Below are positions 5,806 through 11,397 of a DNA stretch of 11,397 nucleotides, in pieces. Within the stretch, counting starts at the first letter, position 1. Each line of letters begins with the position of its first letter. Source of the DNA: Chloroflexota bacterium (GTDB taxonomy: Bacteria; Chloroflexota; Anaerolineae; CG2-30-64-16); NCBI GenBank assembly GCA_029555885.1, contig JAKPQT010000051.1:1-11397 (forward strand), given 5' to 3'. The notes below the pieces were generated by a model. That model made no database searches. It was not told the origin of the DNA and saw only the letters and a program-made list of their open reading frames with translations. The translations under genes were made by a program, and so were the position numbers.

Positions 5806-8466
5806 ATGCTATACGCTGATGTCTGCGTCAACACCCCGCTCGGTGCGCGGCTGACCGCGCCCGGCGCGGAGGATGACCCCCTGCTGCGCACGTTCACCTA
5901 CGAGGTTCCCGACCGGCTCAGCGGGCGCATCGAGCCGGGTCACCTCGTCTGGGTCACGTTTCGCGGCCGCCGGCTGCAGGCGGTCGTGCTGCGGCTCTTC
6001 GATGCGGCGCCCGACTTCAAGACGCGCGAGATCATCTCTCTCGTCTGGGCGCAGCCCGTACTCACACCGGTCCAGCTTGCGCTCGCTGCGTGGGTCAGCG
6101 AGACTTACCTTGCACCCCTGATCGAAGCCTTGCGGCTGATGCTGCCCGTGGGCCTGGCCCAGCGCGGGCGCAACATCTTCGCGCGCACGCGCGCGGCCGC
6201 ACCCTCCGGCCTGCCGGCCAACCAGCAGGCGCTGCTGGATCGCATCACGGCTGCGCCCGGCGAATGGGCGGAAATCAGCGCGGGGCTGAAGCGCGTTACG
6301 CAGCGCGACGACCTGGAGCCGTTGATTGCACTCGGCCTGGTCACGCGCGAGGTCGCGTTCCCCGCGCCCCCGCCGCGCGCCAAGACCGACCGCCAGGTCC
6401 GGCTGCTCGTGCCGCCCGGCGAGCTGCCGCGCGTGCTGCCGTCATTGGGCCGCAGCTCCAAGCAGGCGGACGCGCTCGCGCGTGTCGCGGCGGTCCCCGC
6501 CGGCCTGTCGCTCGGAGAGTTGTGTGCGGCTGTCGGTTGCACGCCCGGCCCCGTGCGTGAACTCCAGAAGCGCGGGTGGGTGACGATCACCGGCAGCGGG
6601 TCGGCCGCGCAGGTGACGCTGGCACTGCCGCCAGACGATCTCACAGATACCCTGGTCGAGCTGCGTGGGGGGCAGAAGCAGCGTGCGGTGCTGGAGGCGC
6701 TGGCCCGCCACGACGGCCCGGCGTGGATCGGGTGGGTGTATGCCAACACCGGCGCCACGCTGGACACCCTGCGCGACCTGGAGGCGGCGGGCCTGGTCTC
6801 CATTGCGGAGGAAATGGTCTGGCGCGACCCGATGGCGGGCTACGATATCCAGCTCGACCAGGCGCTCACGCTCACCGACGATCAGCAGGCTGTGTGGGAG
6901 CAGATTGCCGGACAGATCCGGCAGGACGAACAGCGCGCCACGCTGCTCTACGGCGTGACCGGCTCGGGCAAGACGGAGATCTACCTGCGCGCGCTGGCCG
7001 AGACGCTCGAGCGAGGCAAGCAGGCCATCGTGCTCGTCCCCGAGATTGCGCTGACGCCGCAGACGATCCGCCGCTTCGCCGCGCGCTTCCCCGGCAAGGT
7101 CACGGTCTGGCACAGCGAGCTGGGCGAGGGCGAGCGGTTCGACGTCTGGCGCCGCGTGCAGACGAATCATCCTGCGGCCCAGGTCGTCGTCGGCTCGCGT
7201 TCCGCCCTGTTTCTGCCCTTCGCGCGGCCGGGCCTGATCGTCGTGGACGAGGAACACGAGCCCTCCTACAAGCAGGAACGCACCCCGCGCTATCATGCCC
7301 GGTCCGTTGCGCTGGAGCTGGGTCGGCTCAGCGGCGCGGCGGTCATCCTGGGCAGCGCGACGCCCGCGCTGGAGACCTACTATGCCGCGCGCCGCGCGGA
7401 GCTCGCGCTGCTCACCTTGCCGGAGCGCATCCGCGGGGAGCTGCCGCCCGTGCGTGTCGTGGACATGCGCCAGGAACTGCGCGCGGGCAACCGCAGCATG
7501 TTCAGCCGCGCGCTGTCCACCGGGCTGCGCCATATCCTCAATGCGGGCCAGCAGGCCATCCTTTACCTGAACCGCCGCGGCAGTGCCTCGCACGTGCTCT
7601 GTCGCGACTGCGGGCACGTGGAGACGTGCGTCCGCTGCAGCATCCCGCTGACCTATCACGGCGAAGGGCAGATGCTCATTTGCCATCACTGCAACCGGCG
7701 CTATCCGCAGCCGGCGACATGCCCGGAATGCGGCGGCAGGCGCATCCGCTACTTCGGCGTCGGCACGGAGCGCGTGGAGGAGGCCATCCACCTGGAGTTC
7801 CCCCAGGCGCGCACGCTGCGCTGGGATCGCGATGTGACGGGCGCGAAGGGTAGCCACGATGCCATCCTCGCCAAGTTCGTCGCGCACCAGGCCGATATCC
7901 TGATCGGCACGCAGATGATCGCGAAGGGACTGGACCTGCCCCTGGTGACGCTGGTAGGTGTGGTCGCAGCGGACACCGGGCTTTTCCTGCCCGATTTCCG
8001 CGCGGCAGAGCGCACCTTCCAACTGCTCACGCAGGTGGCGGGCCGCGCCGGGCGCAGCGAGTTGGGTGGCGAGGTCGTGGTGCAGACCTACGAGCCGGAG
8101 CACTATGCCATCGTTGCGGCCAGCAACCACGATTACGAGAGCTTCTACCGGCAGGAGATGGCCTTCCGCCGCGAGCAGGGCTACCCGCCCATCCGCCGGC
8201 TGGCGCGGCTGGTGTACTATCACGGCCAGCGCGCGAAGGCCGAGGCGGAGGCGGGCCGGCTGGCGACCGAGCTGCAGGCGGCCATTAAGCGCGGGGAGCT
8301 GGCCGACACCGACCTGATCGGCCCCGCGCCGTGTTTCTTTGCGCGCGAGCGGAGCGAATATCGCTGGCAGATCGTCGTCCGCAGCCCGGACCCCGCAGCG
8401 TTCCTGCGCCAGGTGGCCGTGCTGCCCGGCTGGCGGCTCGATGTAGACCCGGTAGACATGCTGTGA
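5806..8466 (+). CDS. priA: Primosomal replication-restart helicase PriA
   Basis: An 886-residue superfamily 2 DNA helicase that recognises stalled forks and reloads the replicative helicase. The N-terminal 3'-end-binding domain is roughly residues 1-110, followed by a winged-helix and linker region to about 350. Helicase motif I GVTGSGKT is at 383-390 and motif II DEEH at 481-484, followed by the PriA-specific EPSYKQ and RYHARSVA. YLNRRG begins the second helicase lobe. Eight cysteines in four CxxC pairs (599/602, 608/611, 626/629, 639/642) form the two-zinc insert. The motif GTQMIAKGLDLP and the QVAGRAGR arginine-finger region follow, then the C-terminal domain. It is longer than the E. coli protein (732), mainly before motif I. 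The start has only a weak upstream GGGTGA; no better in-frame start was found. Confidence 0.97.
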   Translation: MLYADVCVNTPLGARLTAPGAEDDPLLRTFTYEVPDRLSGRIEPGHLVWVTFRGRRLQAVVLRLFDAAPDFKTREIISLVWAQPVLTPVQLALAAWVSETYLAPLIEALRLMLPVGLAQRGRNIFARTRAAAPSGLPANQQALLDRITAAPGEWAEISAGLKRVTQRDDLEPLIALGLVTREVAFPAPPPRAKTDRQVRLLVPPGELPRVLPSLGRSSKQADALARVAAVPAGLSLGELCAAVGCTPGPVRELQKRGWVTITGSGSAAQVTLALPPDDLTDTLVELRGGQKQRAVLEALARHDGPAWIGWVYANTGATLDTLRDLEAAGLVSIAEEMVWRDPMAGYDIQLDQALTLTDDQQAVWEQIAGQIRQDEQRATLLYGVTGSGKTEIYLRALAETLERGKQAIVLVPEIALTPQTIRRFAARFPGKVTVWHSELGEGERFDVWRRVQTNHPAAQVVVGSRSALFLPFARPGLIVVDEEHEPSYKQERTPRYHARSVALELGRLSGAAVILGSATPALETYYAARRAELALLTLPERIRGELPPVRVVDMRQELRAGNRSMFSRALSTGLRHILNAGQQAILYLNRRGSASHVLCRDCGHVETCVRCSIPLTYHGEGQMLICHHCNRRYPQPATCPECGGRRIRYFGVGTERVEEAIHLEFPQARTLRWDRDVTGAKGSHDAILAKFVAHQADILIGTQMIAKGLDLPLVTLVGVVAADTGLFLPDFRAAERTFQLLTQVAGRAGRSELGGEVVVQTYEPEHYAIVAASNHDYESFYRQEMAFRREQGYPPIRRLARLVYYHGQRAKAEAEAGRLATELQAAIKRGELADTDLIGPAPCFFARERSEYRWQIVVRSPDPAAFLRQVAVLPGWRLDVDPVDML

Positions 8467-8498
8467 ATGACGAATTGCGAATTACGAATTATGAATGA
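8464..8498. repeat. Five tandem AT-rich heptamers beginning at the priA stop codon
   Basis: TGAATGA, CGAATTG, CGAATTA, CGAATTA and TGAATGA follow one another without a break. The first heptamer includes the priA TGA, and the first and last copies are identical. The tract is strikingly AT-rich beside GC-rich neighbours. Tandem heptamers of this GAATTACG type are, from memory, scattered between genes in Chloroflexota genomes; their function is unknown. Confidence 0.8.
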
Positions 8499-8552
8499 TG
8501 CCGGGTAGCACGGTAGGCTATGGCGATGGATAATCAACGAAGCACGCAAAAC

Positions 8553-8560
8553 GAAGGAAG
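8553..8560 (+). promoter_or_regulatory. Ribosome binding site deciding the thioredoxin start
   Basis: GAAGGAAG ends seven bases before the ATG at 8568. The earlier in-frame ATG at 8520 has no such site and would add 16 polar residues ahead of the membrane anchor. A GATAAT at 8529-8534 could be a -10 box downstream of that earlier ATG, though no matching -35 was found. Confidence 0.65.
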
Positions 8561-8567
8561 CGCGACC

Positions 8568-9110
8568 ATGTCACGTCTACACTGGAATGTTCTGCTCGTG
8601 CTGCTGGCCCTGGTCGGCGCAGTATGGATATGGGCGAACCGGCTGCCAGCCGACGAGGCTGCTGCGGGTAGCGCGGGCGGGCTGCCGCCTGCACCCGCGA
8701 TCGGCCACCCCGCGCCCGACTTTACGCTGACCGGCGTCACCGGCGAGCCAGTGACGTTGGCTGCGTTGCGCGGGCAGCCGGTTGTGCTCAACTTCTGGGC
8801 GACCTGGTGCCCACCGTGCCGCGCAGAGCTGCCGGAGCTGCAGGCGGCCAGCGAGCGACTGCAGGGCCAGGTGGCGATTGTGGGCGTGAACCAGGCCGAA
8901 GACGCTGAACGCGTCCGCACCTTTGTGATGGACCTGGGCCTGACCTTCATCATGCCGCTGGACGAACGCGGGCAGGTCAGCCGCGCGTACAACGTGCGCA
9001 GCCTGCCCACGACCTTCTTCATCGACCGCACCGGCGTCATCCGGCGCATCCAATCCGGCGCATTGACCGAAGCAACGCTCGCGCAGGCGCTAGAAAGCGT
9101 GTATCCCTGA
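8568..9110 (+). CDS. Membrane-anchored thioredoxin-like protein, TlpA/ResA family
   Basis: A 180-residue redoxin. A short basic start and a hydrophobic segment (about residues 6-23) form an uncleaved anchor or signal sequence with no lipobox cysteine. A flexible Ala/Gly/Pro-rich linker (28-47) precedes the thioredoxin fold, which begins at HPAPDFTL. The active site is WCPPC (80-84) in NFWATWCPPCRAELPEL, and the cis-proline is in SLPTTFF (P147). This pattern is typical of extracytoplasmic thiol reductases that keep cytochrome c or other exported cysteines reduced; the actual partner is unknown. The ATG at 8568 is chosen for its ribosome binding site; an upstream ATG at 8520 would give 196 residues. 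The stop overlaps the next start as TGATG, so the Lgt-like protein is co-translated. Confidence 0.94.
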   Translation: MSRLHWNVLLVLLALVGAVWIWANRLPADEAAAGSAGGLPPAPAIGHPAPDFTLTGVTGEPVTLAALRGQPVVLNFWATWCPPCRAELPELQAASERLQGQVAIVGVNQAEDAERVRTFVMDLGLTFIMPLDERGQVSRAYNVRSLPTTFFIDRTGVIRRIQSGALTEATLAQALESVYP

Positions 9111-9901
9111 TGTTTCCTGTGCTGCAAATCGGGCCGCTTGCCATCCAGACTTATCCGCTGGCGCTCCTGCTTGCAGGCTGGGCCGCGCTCGCCATCGGCG
9201 CGTGGGGCGCGCAGCGGCAGAGGGTGGACGGCGACCATATCTACAACCTGGGACTCTACGGCTTTCTCGCGGGCGTGGTCGCCGCGCGCGCGGGTCATGT
9301 GGCGGCCTACTGGTCCAGCTACCGCGGCCAGCTCCTCGAAATCTTCGGCTTCAACACGCAGGCGTTCGTGCTCTGGCCGGGGCTCCTGGCGGGGCTGCTC
9401 GTCGCGGCCTGGTATGTCTACCGCCACAAACTGCCTGTGGTGCGCGTGCTCGATGCAGCCGCGCCGGGCATCCTCATCGGCATCGCCATCGCCGCGGTCG
9501 GTGCGCTGCTGGCCGGGCGGTTCCCCGGCGCGCCGGCGGACCTGCCCTGGTCGGTGGACCTGTGGGGCGTGCGCCGTCATCCGAGCCAAATATACGAGGC
9601 GGTGGCTGCGTTGGTCGTGGCCGCAGTGGCTGCGAACGCGCTGCGCGGCGGCGCGCGGCCCGGTGCCGTCGCGCTGGTCGCGCTGTTCGGTTTCGGGCTG
9701 AGCCGCTGGCTGCTGGAGCCGTTCCGCGCGGAGAGCGCGACTATCCTGGGGGGGCTGCGGCTGGCGCAGGTGTGGGGGCTGGCGTTGAGCCTGGCCGCGC
9801 TCTGGGGGTTGGCGCGACAACGGATGGCGCACCTCACCCCCTCTGGCTCCCCCTCTCCTGACATGCGCGCCCGCACGTCAGGAGAGGGGGACGGAGGGTG
9901 A
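9110..9901 (+). CDS. Lgt-like membrane protein, probably lacking diacylglyceryl transferase activity
   Basis: A 263-residue polytopic membrane protein that follows the prolipoprotein diacylglyceryl transferase (Lgt) pattern. It begins with IGPLAIQTYPLALLLAG; RRHPSQIYEA (155-164) corresponds to the family RHPxQLYEA, and SRWLLEPFRAES (198-209) with LGGLRLAQV resembles the C-terminal Lgt motif. The central signature GRxGNFxxGE is degenerate. Aligned on GAPADLPW, the E. coli R143, N146 and E151 fall on A129, A132 and R137, and the segment around H103 (GGLxxHGG) is shortened to WPGLLAG. True lipoprotein modification is therefore doubtful. The gene is joined to the thioredoxin by a TGATG overlap, hinting at a redox-linked membrane role. 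The final 23 residues (from H241) are polar, Pro/Ser/Gly-rich and encoded by an inverted repeat. Confidence 0.85.
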   Translation: MFPVLQIGPLAIQTYPLALLLAGWAALAIGAWGAQRQRVDGDHIYNLGLYGFLAGVVAARAGHVAAYWSSYRGQLLEIFGFNTQAFVLWPGLLAGLLVAAWYVYRHKLPVVRVLDAAAPGILIGIAIAAVGALLAGRFPGAPADLPWSVDLWGVRRHPSQIYEAVAALVVAAVAANALRGGARPGAVALVALFGFGLSRWLLEPFRAESATILGGLRLAQVWGLALSLAALWGLARQRMAHLTPSGSPSPDMRARTSGEGDGG

Positions 9902-9903
9902 GG
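9832..9903. repeat. Inverted repeat containing the 3' end of the Lgt-like gene
   Basis: A perfect 15-bp stem pairs 9848-9862 with 9877-9891 around a 14-base loop. After an unpaired stretch, an outer 8-bp stem pairs CCTCACCC (9832-9839) with GGGTGAGG (9896-9903). The Lgt-like stop TGA lies in the right outer arm. Elements that read CCTCACCCC...CCCTCTCC with an inverted partner are, from memory, common dispersed repeats in Chloroflexota and cyanobacteria. Sitting between convergent genes, it could also stop transcription from both sides, but no U-tract is seen. Confidence 0.85.
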
Positions 9904-9961
9904 ACCACCGGCCGATTTTCAAGCTGTTTGATGAGTGCCGCTCATGTATGGGTTTATCCGT

Positions 9962-10789
9962 TTATCCGGTGCGACCCGCAGGGTCGCCCATCCGTGGCCT
10001 TGACGCCACGATGATGATGCGCCGTTCGTCTGACAGCGCGACCGGCATGTGGGGGTAGGCGGGCAGCAGCTCCTCGACGGTGAACCCGACTGCCTCCAGC
10101 GCGGCGACGTACCCCGCGGCCGGCCGGATGCGCAGCGCATGCTCGATGTCGAACTGCTCCATGCTGCCCGCCTGCTCCACCCGGAACGCCTGCTGCATGT
10201 GCCAGATGCCGCGCCGCGCATCATAGTGGTGCGCCTCACTCACCTCAACGCTGCCCCAGGGTGTCGCGAAGTGCGTCACGACAGGGGGCAGCGGTTCCTC
10301 CCCGAGCGTGGCGACATAATCAAAGACATCTACGATGAGCCGGCTGCCGGGTTTGAGCGCGCGGTGCAGGCTGTGCAGCGCGGCCGATAGGGCCGCATCC
10401 TCGTGCAGATAGGCCAGGGGCGATTCCAGGCACAGCGCGGCATCGCAGCAAGCCGCGAAGGGCAGGCGGCACAGGTCAGCGCGTACGAGTTGCGCGGCCG
10501 CGCCGCCCTCGATCAACGTCTGCTGCGCAGCCAGAAGCATGGCCTGCGACAGGTCCACGCCCACCATGCGATAGCCCATCTGCGCGAGCGGCAGGAGGTG
10601 CTGCCCCGTGCCGCAGCCCGCGTCCAGCACGCGGCCAGGCGGCGGGGGCAGATGGCCGCGCAGGTAAGTGATCTGGGCGGCGAGGAACGCGGCATTGGTC
10701 GCTGCCGCCACGGGGTCCGCCGACTTTGCGCCGTACAGCACGTCGTAGACCGCGACCCACGCAGCCTGGGGGTCAGGTGCAGCTTGCAT
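9962..10789 (-). CDS. Class I SAM-dependent methyltransferase
   Basis: A 275-residue cytoplasmic protein of the Rossmann-fold methyltransferase group; the substrate is not recognisable. Motif I VLDAGCGTGQH is at 54-64, the acidic end of strand 2 is in GVDLS (77-81), an ADLCRLPF segment follows at 104-111, and LKPGSRLIVDVFD (145-157) is the post-motif strand. The N-terminal helix region (YDVLYG...AFLAAQI) and the long C-terminal half resemble Methyltransf_11/25-type enzymes. The ATG at 10789 is used. A GTG at 10819 in the same frame overlaps the upstream stop as GTGA and has AGAGGA before it, which would add ten residues and couple translation to the nucleotidyltransferase gene. The last residues (MGDPAGRTG) are encoded by a perfect hairpin that looks like a repeat. 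Confidence 0.88.
   Translation of the reverse strand: MQAAPDPQAAWVAVYDVLYGAKSADPVAAATNAAFLAAQITYLRGHLPPPPGRVLDAGCGTGQHLLPLAQMGYRMVGVDLSQAMLLAAQQTLIEGGAAAQLVRADLCRLPFAACCDAALCLESPLAYLHEDAALSAALHSLHRALKPGSRLIVDVFDYVATLGEEPLPPVVTHFATPWGSVEVSEAHHYDARRGIWHMQQAFRVEQAGSMEQFDIEHALRIRPAAGYVAALEAVGFTVEELLPAYPHMPVALSDERRIIIVASRPRMGDPAGRTG
9971..9987. repeat. Perfect short palindrome in the methyltransferase 3' end
   Basis: GCGACCC and GGGTCGC are perfect inverted copies around a GCA loop, ending seven bases before the stop codon of the methyltransferase (stop at 9962-9964 on the - strand). It encodes the GDPAGR peptide. The same palindrome is, from memory, a frequent dispersed repeat core in Chloroflexota genomes. 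Next to it, TTTATCCG is repeated in tandem at 9953-9968. Confidence 0.65.
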
Positions 10790-10815
10790 GGCGCGATCTT
10801 CGCGCTTCGCAGTCC

Positions 10816-11397
10816 TCACCCGCGGTAATCCTCTGGCGTGTCGATGTCTTGCAGCACTTCCGGCGTCGGCCAGTCCACCCATGCGATGCTATCCCGATGT
10901 GCTTCGATGATGGGTCGCGCGCCGATGTCGCCGCTCAACCGGGCGAACTCCGGCCAGGTGGCGCGGTCGAAGAGGACCGGGTTGCCGCGCCGCCCGGCAT
11001 GGCGCGGGGCAACGACCGGCGCCAGCGTGGTCCGGTGGCGTGTCACGAGGGTGGAGAGCAATTCCGGCGTGATGCCCGGCTGGTCAGCGAGCAGGAATAC
11101 GACCGCAGAGGGCTGGTCGCCGGACGTCGCGGTTGCGGCCTCCAGGCCGGCGCGCACGCTCCGGCTCTGGCCTAACGCCCAATTGCGGACCAGTACGACA
11201 TCCAACGCGGCCCCGGGCAGGCTTTCCAGCAGCGCGGCCTGCACCCGATCGGCCTCCGCGCCCACGACGACGATTACACGGTCGATGTCCGGGCAGGCGA
11301 GGGCCTGCGCTGTAACGTACGCAACGAGGGGCCGGCCGCGCCACGGCTGCACCTGCTTCAGCGTACCGAAGCGCCGCGCGCCGCCTGCGGCCAGCAC
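10816..11397 (-). CDS. MobA/MocA-like nucleotidyltransferase (5' partial)
   Basis: An NTP-transferase-fold protein that enters from the right edge; 193 residues are visible, and the first codon in the window is probably an internal Val of the usual (I/V)LAAGG strand. LAAGGARRFGTLK (2-14) is the nucleotide-binding start, GQSRSVRAGL (76-85) the next family motif, LLADQPG (102-108) holds the metal-binding Asp, GRRGNPVLF (135-143) and SGDIGAR (155-161) are typical of the MocA/CoxI-like branch, and DIDTPEDY closes the domain. MocA attaches CMP to molybdopterin for xanthine-oxidase-type enzymes; related proteins serve other cofactors, and no molybdoenzyme gene is in view, so the exact substrate is open. 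A methyltransferase follows, possibly with a GTGA overlap, suggesting an operon running leftward. Confidence 0.88.
   Translation of the reverse strand: MLAAGGARRFGTLKQVQPWRGRPLVAYVTAQALACPDIDRVIVVVGAEADRVQAALLESLPGAALDVVLVRNWALGQSRSVRAGLEAATATSGDQPSAVVFLLADQPGITPELLSTLVTRHRTTLAPVVAPRHAGRRGNPVLFDRATWPEFARLSGDIGARPIIEAHRDSIAWVDWPTPEVLQDIDTPEDYRG

Noticed and set aside
6442..8223. Very long open frame on the - strand opposite priA
   Set aside because: It lies entirely against a gene with complete helicase and zinc motifs. Its translation is Arg/His/Gln-rich with no recognisable domain, as expected for antisense shadows in high-GC DNA.
8464..8498. CRISPR-like array
   Set aside because: The units are seven bases with no spacers, so this is a simple tandem repeat; no cas genes are present.
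8520..8567. Upstream ATG start for the thioredoxin gene
   Set aside because: No ribosome binding site precedes it, the added residues are polar and would displace the membrane anchor, and the ATG at 8568 has GAAGGAAG at ideal spacing. It remains a possible alternative start.
8534..9832. Long open frame on the - strand opposite the thioredoxin and Lgt-like genes
   Set aside because: Low-complexity basic translation with no motifs; the + strand genes have clear family signatures and coupled starts.
9848..9891. Rho-independent terminator for the Lgt-like gene
   Set aside because: The stem is strong, but no U-tract follows on either strand and the outer arms extend the symmetry, which fits a dispersed inverted repeat better. 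Some termination activity is still possible.

Overview
The window is a high-GC bacterial chromosomal segment carrying mostly housekeeping genes. The gene content and order suggest a member of the Chloroflexota, probably Anaerolineae or a relative. The supporting signs are a SpoIIIAA/Ycf45-type ATPase with an R3H domain, followed by thymidylate kinase and a DarA/PstA-type cyclic-di-AMP receptor, an organelle-like guanylate kinase, a rhomboid protease with TPRs, and numerous short palindromic or tandem repeats between genes. The lineage is inferred from gene content and remembered family patterns, not from a search.

Left part (1-2343, + strand): the 3' portion of the R3H ATPase gene, cut by the window edge, is followed three bases later by tmk and then by the small PII-like c-di-AMP receptor with a strong ribosome binding site. 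A convergent FmdB-type zinc-ribbon gene (2375-2779, - strand) has a recognisable sigma-70-like promoter. The 237-bp gap between it and guanylate kinase holds a long, nearly perfect palindrome (2886-2961).

Middle (3017-8466, + strand): guanylate kinase overlaps a GluP-like rhomboid-TPR gene by 4 nt (GTGA). A 121-bp gap filled by a MITE-like palindromic element comes next. It is followed by a MEMO1-family protein (AmmeMemoRadiSam protein B) and then priA, the replication-restart helicase, after a 20-bp gap.

Right part (8467-11397): after a short heptamer repeat tract comes a membrane-anchored TlpA/ResA-type thioredoxin gene. It is coupled by a TGATG overlap to an Lgt-like membrane protein whose expected catalytic residues appear to be replaced. 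The last codons of that gene lie inside an inverted repeat. Two - strand genes converge on it: a MobA/MocA-like nucleotidyltransferase, cut by the right edge, and a class I SAM methyltransferase that may be translationally coupled to it.

No RNA gene, CRISPR array, insertion sequence or phage gene was seen, and no intergenic stretch exceeds 300 bp. The least ordinary items are five unrelated palindromic or tandem elements, four of them touching or lying next to a stop codon; the degenerate Lgt paralogue paired with a thioredoxin; and the divergent P-loop and GMP site of the guanylate kinase.
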